A DNA stretch of 64,000 bases from an uncultured Pseudodesulfovibrio sp. (GTDB lineage: Bacteria; Desulfobacterota; Desulfovibrionia; Desulfovibrionales; Desulfovibrionaceae). The position numbers and the translations under genes were made by a program. The stretch lies in NCBI RefSeq assembly GCF_963677845.1, contig NZ_OY782498.1, forward strand, positions 196,001-260,000. Direction: 5' to 3'. The notes below the pieces were generated by a model. The model searched no databases. It saw only the letters and a list, made by a program, of their open reading frames with translations, and was not told the DNA's origin. Below are positions 54,250 to 61,543 of the stretch, piece after piece (the first letter of the stretch is position 1; each line of letters opens with the position of its first letter).

Positions 54250-54888
54250 GTGCGAGTCAATTTAGATTATTACCGCATCATGGTGTTAATTGTCCTCATG
54301 GTGGCCCTTGGTTATTCGAATGCCTCGGCTCAAGAACCGGTACAACCGAAAAAGATTAGTCAAGTGATCAAGTTGTACCAAGGGGTACTCAAGTTCCCTC
54401 CGCCGCTTTGGGTGGAAAAAGTCGAAGATATGACCAACGTCAAGAATTTCCAAAACCAACAAAAAAATATGTTCACCCTTGAACAGATTCCCAAAGACCA
54501 GGAGTTTGATAGTTGGGATCAACTTTATGGCGTTTATGGCTTCTACCTGCCAGAATATGATATGAAACGATTTTTGAGTGAATCGCTGAATGCCTTGGCA
54601 CTTGGCTGCAAGGTCCAGTCAAAGTCAAAGGTAGTAAGCGCTGAGAATGGGAAAATTATTTTAACGTATTTTTGCAGTGACCTTCAAGATCCGTTGGTTG
54701 TTGACGGTAACAACACTGAAAGCGGCTTCCTTTTCATGAGCCGGGTCGATCAATCCTTCGCTAAAGTCTACATGGCTTGGCGTGCTCCTAATAAGGATAT
54801 GAAAACCGATAGGTGGCCCATGAGTACGGAACGTATCACCGAAGCCCTCAAGCGACTGGAGGAAATACGTTACTTCGAGGCGCAATAA
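54250..54888 (+). CDS. exported protein of unknown function in the toxin operon
   Basis: 212 residues from GTG at 54250 (AAAGGAAAG upstream). Signal peptide about 1-27. Rest is mixed alpha/beta with two conserved-looking Cys (about 117 and 138, LGCKVQ and FCSDLQ). I do not recognise it. Last gene before a terminator and third in the toxin-immunity cluster: a second immunity factor, a chaperone of secretion or an unrelated insertion are all possible. Confidence 0.55.
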   Translation: MRVNLDYYRIMVLIVLMVALGYSNASAQEPVQPKKISQVIKLYQGVLKFPPPLWVEKVEDMTNVKNFQNQQKNMFTLEQIPKDQEFDSWDQLYGVYGFYLPEYDMKRFLSESLNALALGCKVQSKSKVVSAENGKIILTYFCSDLQDPLVVDGNNTESGFLFMSRVDQSFAKVYMAWRAPNKDMKTDRWPMSTERITEALKRLEEIRYFEAQ

Positions 54889-54901
54889 ATCAACACTCCC
54901 C

Positions 54902-54930
54902 AAGCCCCAGCCAATCCGGGGCTTTTCTTT
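54902..54930 (+). terminator. terminator of the TPS operon
   Basis: AAGCCCC-(AGCCAATC)-GGGGCTT followed by TTCTTT. Confidence 0.85.
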
Positions 54931-55003
54931 GCCATGAATGAGCCGCCTCTAGTCTGCTCCTTTTACAAAAACCAGAAGCGGCTTTGTTTGATTAGTCGAA
55001 GGT

Positions 55004-55466
55004 TCAGAACCTCTTGTCTTTCGGTGGTGGAAAGGGAAGCCTTGGGGAAGCTGTGAGCAAGATCCGTTTGAAAATGGATTTGATTGTATCCCAACCAATC
55101 CCGAGCAAATCGTCAACATCCTGCATGGACGCCTTTCTGGACAACGCTAAGGCATGCCTTTCAAATGTCTTGGTTACTATCGCTTCAGCACTGCTAATGG
55201 CGACTCGTCGAATTGCTCCACAATCATAGCAATCAACTCGTTGAACTGGAATGACCAACCACATACTGGTTTGAAGCCGAGAGGAACAGTCTTCACCCAT
55301 TGTTTTGAGCAACCGCGTTTTATGACGTTACGGGAGCCCTAGTGAGGGCACCGTATATGTCTGCCTCTTGTTTGACTAGATTGGATGACGTGCCTGCTGC
55401 AAAATCCTGACGGATATAGTCATAACATTGCAAGCCGTGGGCGTGATAGATGAAGCTTGTAGACAT
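55004..55466 (-). pseudogene. ISL3-family transposase remnant
   Basis: ATG at 55466 with AAAGGAGT upstream starts MSTSFIYHAHGLQCYDYIRQ, the ISL3 transposase N-terminus, but this frame stops after about 48 codons. The homology continues in a second frame (GSRNVIKRGCSKQWVKTVPL) and then a third (QRVDCYDCGAIRRV, ALSRKASMQDVDDLLGIGWDTIKSIFK), so at least two frameshifts are present. The C-terminal DDE catalytic half is missing. It is a dead fragment, not the element's mobiliser. Confidence 0.65.
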
Positions 55467-55823
55467 GGCGGATACTCCTTTCGATTATCAGTGGTATGAT
55501 TATCGATTGGACGCCATGTCTCTCTATTTTGTTAAAAGTATGCTTGAGTCGGATGGACTTTTTTTTAAAGAGTACTTTTGGATCTATTGAGGTGCTCAAT
55601 CCAGGGAATTCAACAAACTTGTTTCAACTTTTTTGAAACGGAAGAGTAGGGCTGCATGAGTTGTGAGTTTAGTCCAATAACTTCAAATTTGTAGTTCGCT
55701 TTCAACTCGTTGTTTTGTGGCCCAATAAGGTCGCCCTTCTTTTGAGTTGCTATGAGTCGAAAAGTAAATTATAGTTTCTAAAAAAGGATAAGAAGTAAAT
55801 TTTAATTACTCTGGAGAAAGTCG
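55467..55823 (+). other. intergenic stretch before hipBA
   Basis: AT-rich, no ORF or repeat of note; presumably holds the hipBA promoter. No clear HipB-type operator (TATCC...GGATA) was found. Confidence 0.5.
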
Positions 55824-56171
55824 ATGAGTCGATCAGCAGCAGCAGGCAAAGCCATCTCCCCGGCAGCAGTTCGTACTCTTGAGAAGGTTGGTGCCAACAT
55901 CAAGAAAGCTCGGCTGCGCCGGAACATTACCCAAAAAGACCTGGCTCGGCGAGCCTCGACCAACCATGTTACTTTGGGCAAGCTTGAAAGAGGCGAACCC
56001 ACTGTCGGGTTAGGTGTGCTTGTTCAGGTCCTTGAAATCCTTGGGCTGCTCTCAAACTTAGAATTGTTGGCCAATCCCAACGATGACCAACTCGGCGTAG
56101 CTCTTGAGGAAAAAAACCAGCGCCAGCGTGCCGGCAGCAAACGCAATGCAGATGAAGCCTTGGACTTTTAA
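55824..56171 (+). CDS. hipB: HipB-like antitoxin / XRE transcriptional regulator
   Basis: 115 residues. XRE helix-turn-helix at about 22-80 (GANIKKARLRRNITQKDLARRASTNHVTLGKLERGEPTVGLGVLVQVLEILG). The C-terminal tail is basic and probably disordered. It lies 9 bases before hipA; the pair is a type II toxin-antitoxin module in which HipB binds its own promoter and inhibits HipA. Cargo of the Tn7-like element. Confidence 0.88.
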   Translation: MSRSAAAGKAISPAAVRTLEKVGANIKKARLRRNITQKDLARRASTNHVTLGKLERGEPTVGLGVLVQVLEILGLLSNLELLANPNDDQLGVALEEKNQRQRAGSKRNADEALDF

Positions 56172-56180
56172 GGATAGCTT

Positions 56181-57446
56181 ATGGCTCAAGACACCACATT
56201 CGTATTTATTTCGATAGAAGGACATTTTGTGCCAGCCGGACGACTTGAAATGTCGCATTCTGGAGAGGGCGTTCATTTGTCCGAGTTTTCGTATGGTCGC
56301 AGATATCTTGAACGTAAAAACGCCATCCCCATTGACCCGAACGAACTTCCTCTTACACTTCGAACATATTCCACCATAGGACAATTCCGTGCATTTCAGG
56401 ATGCTAGTCCAGATGGATGGGGGCGGCATCTCCTTGATTTGGCAGCCGAAGAATATGGTGTAAAGCCTACCGAATTTGATTATTTAACTGTTCTTGATCA
56501 GGAAAATAGGATTGGGGCTTTGGCATTTGGTCCAGACCCCAGAAAGCGGCCAGAGCCAACCACCCCTCCATGGCGGCCTGATATTGTCCATGGGGATACT
56601 CTTGATCTTGGCGAGATGATTCATGTTGCAGATCGTGTTCTTAGCCATGAAGAACTTGCCCCGGAACACAGACGATTCCTTGTCCGGGGATCTTCCGCCG
56701 GAGGGGCTCAACCCAAGGCTGTTGTCGAATATGAAGGCCGACAATGGATTGCTAAATTTTCACGAGAATTTGAATATTGGCCGACGTGTCGCATTGAGTT
56801 GGCCGCCATGAACTTGGCAGCTTTGTGTTCGATACGTATTCCCGAATGTAAAGTTATTGAAGTAAGTGGTCGAGACGTCTTTCTTATCGAGAGGTTTGAC
56901 CGTAGTCGTGATCATATTCGTCACCACTTTTTGTCTGCGATGACACTCGTTGGTGCTCAGGACATGACTGAAGGGGCCTATGGAGACATTGCACGAGCTA
57001 TTCGACGATATGGGGTTGCTGATTATGTCAAAGATGATTTGGTGGAACTGTTTCGCCGAATGGTCTTCAATATCCTTTGCAATAACAACGATGATCACCT
57101 CAAGAACCACGGCTTTCTGTATGACCCCACGAGTAAGATGTGGAGGTTGTCGCCCGCCTACGACATCGTTCCCCAACCCCATGAAAATACTGATGGCCAT
57201 GGCTTTTTGACTCTCGAAGTTGGTTCGAAAGGTCGGCTAGCTACGCTTGAGAACGCATTGTCTCGATGTGAAGAATTCGGACTCAACAAAGATGAAGCAA
57301 CCAAGATAGCTTCTGAGGTTAAGAATATAGTTTCTCACCAATGGATCTTCGAGAATCGAAAAGCCCTTGTGCCGGAAGAAAAGATTCGGCTCGTAGAAGA
57401 AGCTTACCGTGAGGCAGAGGCCAGCTCGGTTCTTTGGATCTCTTAG
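56181..57446 (+). CDS. hipA: HipA-type serine/threonine kinase toxin
   Basis: 421 residues, about the usual length. N-terminal subdomain (1-100) and kinase core: GSSAGGAQPK at 170-179 (phosphate-binding loop with autophosphorylation-type Ser), ERFDR near 240, NNNDDHLKNHGF near 297 (catalytic Asp-Asn) and SPAYDIVPQ (DxD-like metal site). In E. coli HipA phosphorylates GltX to induce dormancy; the target here is not known. Start is preceded by AAGGATAG. Downstream is the right end of the element. Confidence 0.92.
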   Translation: MAQDTTFVFISIEGHFVPAGRLEMSHSGEGVHLSEFSYGRRYLERKNAIPIDPNELPLTLRTYSTIGQFRAFQDASPDGWGRHLLDLAAEEYGVKPTEFDYLTVLDQENRIGALAFGPDPRKRPEPTTPPWRPDIVHGDTLDLGEMIHVADRVLSHEELAPEHRRFLVRGSSAGGAQPKAVVEYEGRQWIAKFSREFEYWPTCRIELAAMNLAALCSIRIPECKVIEVSGRDVFLIERFDRSRDHIRHHFLSAMTLVGAQDMTEGAYGDIARAIRRYGVADYVKDDLVELFRRMVFNILCNNNDDHLKNHGFLYDPTSKMWRLSPAYDIVPQPHENTDGHGFLTLEVGSKGRLATLENALSRCEEFGLNKDEATKIASEVKNIVSHQWIFENRKALVPEEKIRLVEEAYREAEASSVLWIS

Positions 57447-57564
57447 CAGCAAATTTAAGAGTGTCTCGTCGAGATGAGTTAATCAGGAAGTCGGACGAGA
57501 GGAATTGAGAAATATCTGTGAGCCACCTCTGAGACGTTGCTTTCGAGGGTGAGTAATTTTTTCT

Positions 57565-57624
57565 TGCCATAAGAAAACCGCTCCTGGTTGTTTCCATTTT
57601 CAAGAATCCCAGAAGCGGCTTTAC
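57565..57624 (-). other. imperfect inverted repeat near right end (CCGCTCCTGG...CCAGAAGCGG)
   Basis: An 8-10 bp complementary pair with 30-base loop and T run on one side; similar CAGAAGCGGCTTT pieces occur near 54976 and outside the left end. Possible terminator for the hip unit. Confidence 0.4.
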
Positions 57625-57689
57625 TTAACAACTTTATTACTTGCTAAAGAACTTTATTACTCACTTAAAAACTTTATTACTCACCCACA
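57622..57689 (-). repeat. right end of Tn7-like element: three packed TnsB-type sites
   Basis: Minus strand, from the tip inward: TGTGGGT, then the 13-base core GAGTAATAAAGTT (last copy AAGTAATAAAGTT) at 57662-57682, 57642-57662 and 57622-57642, each 20 bases apart and overlapping by one. This is the compact arrangement of a Tn7 right end. Confidence 0.85.
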
Positions 57690-57696
57690 ACAGGTG

Positions 57697-60522
57697 CTAT
57701 CCTTGAGGTCTGCTGATACCAACCGTGACAGTTTTGGCCTGATGACGGATGGTGTCGATTGGGCGGGTCATTTCTTCGATGGCCTTGTTCAGCACGGTCA
57801 GGATGTCTGCCAGTCGTGCTTCTGACACGAGGATGTCGGCGGATTGGTTGACGAGCCAGAGCATGTAGTTGGCGAGTCCTGCGGTTACACGGGCTGGCAG
57901 GGCCGAATCCGTGGCGCCGGATGCTATACGGTCAATGCATTTGTTAAGCTGGACGAGCAGAGTTTTGCGGTCCCATTTGCTTGGATCTGCGATCATTTCG
58001 CCGAGCACAACCCGTGCTTTACGGAATGGTTCGGCGTGGGCATCGATTGCTTTGGCCGCCATGACGCCCCACCAGTGTCCGGCCACGGTTTCCAGCACGA
58101 AGTCCAGACCTCCACCGACACGCGGGACTTTGATAGTGGCTTCGGCAATACCGTCAAATCGGGTCTCATCTTCGGCACAGAAGACAATGGGTGACCCGTT
58201 GTGTGCTTTGAATATGGTGGTTTCCTTGACTGTGTCCATGGCAACCATTTCCGGCAGGTCGGAAGCCATGACCAGAGTCAGTGGTTCGGTGGACAGGTCG
58301 ATGTGTTTTTTGTCTTCGGTTACATCACAGGGGATGGATTTGTAGCACAGTTCCGAGAGCTTGATACGTACTTCCTGAGCCGCGACACAGTTTGCGCCGT
58401 TACCGACCAGCGCCCAATATCGGTGGACCGGGGCGAATTTCTTCGCCACTTCTCCGATGGCGTCCTTATTGGCGAGTACCTGATCAATCTTTTCTGGCAG
58501 GATTTCGAGCGCTTCGATTTCAGTAAGGATCGCTTTGGAATCCATGGATTCAAGTACGTCTGCCAACCACAGGGAGAGCAGCTTGCCAGCCGCAATCTGT
58601 GAGTAGAACGCTTTGGTGGAGGCCACGGCCATTTCCACGTCACGTCCATTTGAAGTGTAGATATAAGAGTCCGATTTCTGGACCAGAGGTGAGTTGCGTC
58701 GATTGACAATGCAGTTGACCCACGCGCCCTGATCACGACAGAGATCGACAACCCGGTTGGTATCCGTAGTCGTTCCACTTTGGGAGACGGGAATCAGGAA
58801 TACGTCATCCATGCGGTCTTTACCCATGAAGCCGATTAATTCCGAGCCGGTGTAGGATTCTACGGACAGCCCGGTTCCGGCCAAAGTGCGGCGAAGGAGT
58901 TGGGCCACGGCCATGGCTGCCACAGCAGCTGTCCCCTGTCCAACACAGATGATGCGTTTGATGGGAGTCGTTGTGTCCTTGAATCGTTTGACCAAGTCTG
59001 GACCGTTGCCAAAACCTTCGGGCAGGAATTCGATGGCATTGCCCTTGCGCAGATATTTGCCGTGCAAGGTGTTGCGGACGGAGTCCGAAGCTTCGTGGAT
59101 TTCTTTTTCGATATAGTGGGTATATTCTCCACGAAAGATATCTCTGGAGAAAATTTCGATTTTTTCTTCGGCCAACTCAACGGCATCACCGGAGTCGAGG
59201 TAGCGGGCAACAGGGGCGCTGCCTGCCGGATCGGAATCACGAAGAATGACGGAGACACCGCCTTGCTGGTGGACAGCGATGGGATAGGAGCTTCGTGCCC
59301 GGGCGGCCATTCCGTAAGCTTCTGATGCGACCAGCCATCCGTCCTGAGTGTTACCGACGTAAAATGACTGACCGGACCCTTTCTGGGCCAGGAATTGGGA
59401 GTCGAAGTCGCTCAGGTTTTGCATGACCACGGCAAGCGATCCTTCGCATTGCTTGAGTACGCTGCGGAATCGGGTCTCGGCATCGCCATCCTCTGCCGCA
59501 CCGAGATGGAAAAGAACAGGCAAAATCTTAGCGTCCGTGGAGATAACAGGCGGAATAAAAGCGCCTTTGCTGGTCACGGTTTCTTCAACCAGAGTCCGGT
59601 AGTTGTCCACATCGCCGTTGAGTACGAACATGGTCTTTTCAAGGCCGGTGGAAACGTCGCCTTCAACGAGGCCGTCAACAGGGTGACAGTTGGGAACAGA
59701 AATGATGCCGTTGGAAGCCCATCGAGTATGAGCAATAATATTCAAGGTTTCCAGCCCTTCGGCCATACTCCAAAGCAGATCGTCGCAGGTGATGAAATTG
59801 CGGAGGGCTGCGCCATTGTCGCCGAGTTGACCAACGAGTTGAGCCACCTTGTAGAGAAAACGGCATGCCGTGCGCCCGTCCGGGAGCGTGCGGACCAACA
59901 CCTGACGGGTGTCTGCATTGTTAATGGAACACCTTTTGTTGAGCTCGTCTTTTTGCGTGGTGTTCAGCGCCTGCTCAGGGTTTACCCCTTTGGGCAGAAT
60001 GAAGGCTACGGCCACACCTGCGGAATCGCGGCCACGTACTTCGAGCTTGTCAATGGATTGCAATACCTGTTCGGTTCCCCAAGCCAGAAAGTGGCGGTCA
60101 CGGGCTTCGGTGTTTTCAGCCAGATTTTTCGGCATGATTGCCAGTGTGTCCTGCATGTTGCCAAGGACTTCCCGGTCGATCTGCCAAAGGTAGTCGTCCA
60201 GAGTTTCATGCAGTCCTTCAAGGGCGTCAGTGCGTGGTCCTTGTTCCAGTTTGACTGCTGCGGCGTTGCGCATGTTTCGTATGATGTCTCGGATGGAACT
60301 CAAGCTGGCGTGAACCTGTTGGTTCCCCACCAGTTGTATGTGCAGGCCAAAGGCCATGAGGTCGTAAAAATGATCGGCCAGCACGCCCAGTGGGGCTGCT
60401 GCCTGCATAAGGTCAGTACTTGTGTTCGCTTCAGCGAAAGCCGTTTCAAGTTCGGTGAGCCAGCCGGTGTCCGGCGTGTTGAGCCATTGTCTGTTGCTGA
60501 GGAAACTGGCGATACCACACAT
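57697..60522 (-). CDS. glmS: GlmS-like glutamine-fructose-6-phosphate aminotransferase (large form), target of the Tn7-like element
   Basis: 941 residues against about 609 in E. coli. N-terminal class II glutamine amidotransferase (MCGIASFL, nucleophile Cys2; RDSAGVAV; HTRWASNG), interrupted by long extra segments between these motifs, followed by two SIS sugar-isomerase domains (VGQGTAAVAAMAVAQL; ELIGFMGKDRMDDVFLIPVSQSGTTTDTN). C-terminus ends KTVTVGISRPQG. It should make glucosamine-6-phosphate for peptidoglycan and LPS. AGGAG ribosome site. The stop is seven bases from the element tip. Confidence 0.75.
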   Translation of the reverse strand: MCGIASFLSNRQWLNTPDTGWLTELETAFAEANTSTDLMQAAAPLGVLADHFYDLMAFGLHIQLVGNQQVHASLSSIRDIIRNMRNAAAVKLEQGPRTDALEGLHETLDDYLWQIDREVLGNMQDTLAIMPKNLAENTEARDRHFLAWGTEQVLQSIDKLEVRGRDSAGVAVAFILPKGVNPEQALNTTQKDELNKRCSINNADTRQVLVRTLPDGRTACRFLYKVAQLVGQLGDNGAALRNFITCDDLLWSMAEGLETLNIIAHTRWASNGIISVPNCHPVDGLVEGDVSTGLEKTMFVLNGDVDNYRTLVEETVTSKGAFIPPVISTDAKILPVLFHLGAAEDGDAETRFRSVLKQCEGSLAVVMQNLSDFDSQFLAQKGSGQSFYVGNTQDGWLVASEAYGMAARARSSYPIAVHQQGGVSVILRDSDPAGSAPVARYLDSGDAVELAEEKIEIFSRDIFRGEYTHYIEKEIHEASDSVRNTLHGKYLRKGNAIEFLPEGFGNGPDLVKRFKDTTTPIKRIICVGQGTAAVAAMAVAQLLRRTLAGTGLSVESYTGSELIGFMGKDRMDDVFLIPVSQSGTTTDTNRVVDLCRDQGAWVNCIVNRRNSPLVQKSDSYIYTSNGRDVEMAVASTKAFYSQIAAGKLLSLWLADVLESMDSKAILTEIEALEILPEKIDQVLANKDAIGEVAKKFAPVHRYWALVGNGANCVAAQEVRIKLSELCYKSIPCDVTEDKKHIDLSTEPLTLVMASDLPEMVAMDTVKETTIFKAHNGSPIVFCAEDETRFDGIAEATIKVPRVGGGLDFVLETVAGHWWGVMAAKAIDAHAEPFRKARVVLGEMIADPSKWDRKTLLVQLNKCIDRIASGATDSALPARVTAGLANYMLWLVNQSADILVSEARLADILTVLNKAIEEMTRPIDTIRHQAKTVTVGISRPQG

Positions 60523-61135
60523 GGCGGTCTATTCTCCTGATGGATGGTTGTCGTCGTGAGGCGCTTTTCCGTGCCAGACCTTTGCATAAGGTTGGTAAAA
60601 CCGGGTGCGCGGTAGTTGAATTACTGCACATGACAGGCCTTGGCAAGTTTGGAGAATCATCTGTTGTTGGAGTTTTGCACTGGTGGCTAAAAGAGTGCTT
60701 ATTGTTTAAATTATAACAATCTTTTCAATGTGCTGATATGCTGCTATTTTTTACGTCTCTTTTAGTGTTTTTTGATATTAACAGTACGAATCATATTTGA
60801 TTATATGATTAAAAAAGAGAATATGGGGCGCGCTGTTTTTCCTTTTCTTATTTTTTTGCTGGTCCTTTTTGGGGTCGAAAAGCCCTTTGCGTGGACGGAA
60901 AATCGAATTTCGAAGGATCGTTTTTATACAGTCTGAATAATATTGAGTTATCAATTTGAAAAGATTGACGAAGTTGTTGAGCGGTTTATCCTCATTTGCT
61001 TAACTTATGAGTATGAATAAAATCACGCGAGCCTATTATTACAATTGCGAGAGTAGCCGTTTTTATGGCATGTAAATGGTGTTACACATTTTTTATGGGT
61101 GGGATTTTTCCCAACGGATTTGTAAGGAGTGAATA
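60523..61135. other. 613-bp AT-rich intergenic region
   Basis: Divergent promoters for the glmS-like gene and the receiver gene must lie here. A small reading frame at 60805-60936 (43 residues, MIKKENMGRAVFPFLI... followed by a hydrophobic run and GVEKPFA) looks like a signal peptide with a short tail but lacks a good ribosome site. Nothing else recognised. Confidence 0.4.
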
Positions 61136-61516
61136 ATGGCCAAGAAAATCCTCATTGTCGATGACGAGGTCCACATCAAAATGCTGCTTGAGCAAACTCT
61201 CGAAGAACTTGAAGATGAGTTTGAGGTTGAGTTGTTTACGGCCTCTGATGGTGAAGAGGGTCTTGAATTTATTCAAAAAAAGAATCCTGACTTAGTGTTT
61301 TTAGATATTATGATGCCTAAGATGAATGGGTATGAAGTTTGTAGTGTCGTCAAAGAAGATAGCAGTCTTCAAGGCGTCAAAATTATTTTGCTTACGGCCA
61401 AGGGCCAAGAAGTCGACCGTAAGCAGGGCATGGAGCTTGGCGCTCTGATGTACATGACCAAGCCTTTTGATCCCGATGAGATTCTTAGAGTGTCCAAGGA
61501 AGCTCTGGAGCTGTAG
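61136..61516 (+). CDS. stand-alone response regulator receiver protein
   Basis: 126 residues, single REC domain: acidic DDEVH at 10-11, phospho-acceptor Asp near 60 in LVFLDIMMPKMNGYE, Thr in LLTAKG and KPFDPDE switch Lys. Strong AAGGAG before the ATG. Twenty-seven bases before the HD-GYP gene, so likely its phosphorylation-dependent partner in the same operon. Confidence 0.93.
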   Translation: MAKKILIVDDEVHIKMLLEQTLEELEDEFEVELFTASDGEEGLEFIQKKNPDLVFLDIMMPKMNGYEVCSVVKEDSSLQGVKIILLTAKGQEVDRKQGMELGALMYMTKPFDPDEILRVSKEALEL

Positions 61517-61543
61517 TCGGTTTAATCCGTACTCTATCATTTC

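Larger units (their letters stand above)
45137..57695. mobile_element. non-autonomous Tn7-like element with TPS toxin and HipBA cargo
   Basis: The element proper is 45143-57689 (12,547 bp), bounded by TGTGGG and CCCACA and flanked by ACAGGT at 45137-45142 and 57690-57695 (five to six base target duplication). Inside each end are repeats of GAGTAATAAAGTT: three dispersed at the left, three closely packed at the right. That asymmetry and the TGTGGG tip are those of Tn7. The right end abuts the 3' end of a glmS-like gene, the classical attTn7 site. No TnsA, B, C, D or E gene was found inside; it would need Tns proteins supplied from elsewhere, or is fossilised. Identity of the ends is by pattern; the insertion itself is well supported. 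Confidence 0.85.

Noticed and set aside
45143..57689. Tns transposition genes within the element
   Set aside because: I looked at every long frame in the interval and none shows TnsA-E features; only an ISL3 relic is present.
45686..57695. 9-bp target duplication ACAACAGGT
   Set aside because: The longer match includes the ACA of the right terminus, so it is coincidental overlap; five to six bases is the defensible length.
59395..60540. Long plus-strand ORF opposite glmS
   Set aside because: Antisense shadow of the glmS-like coding region.
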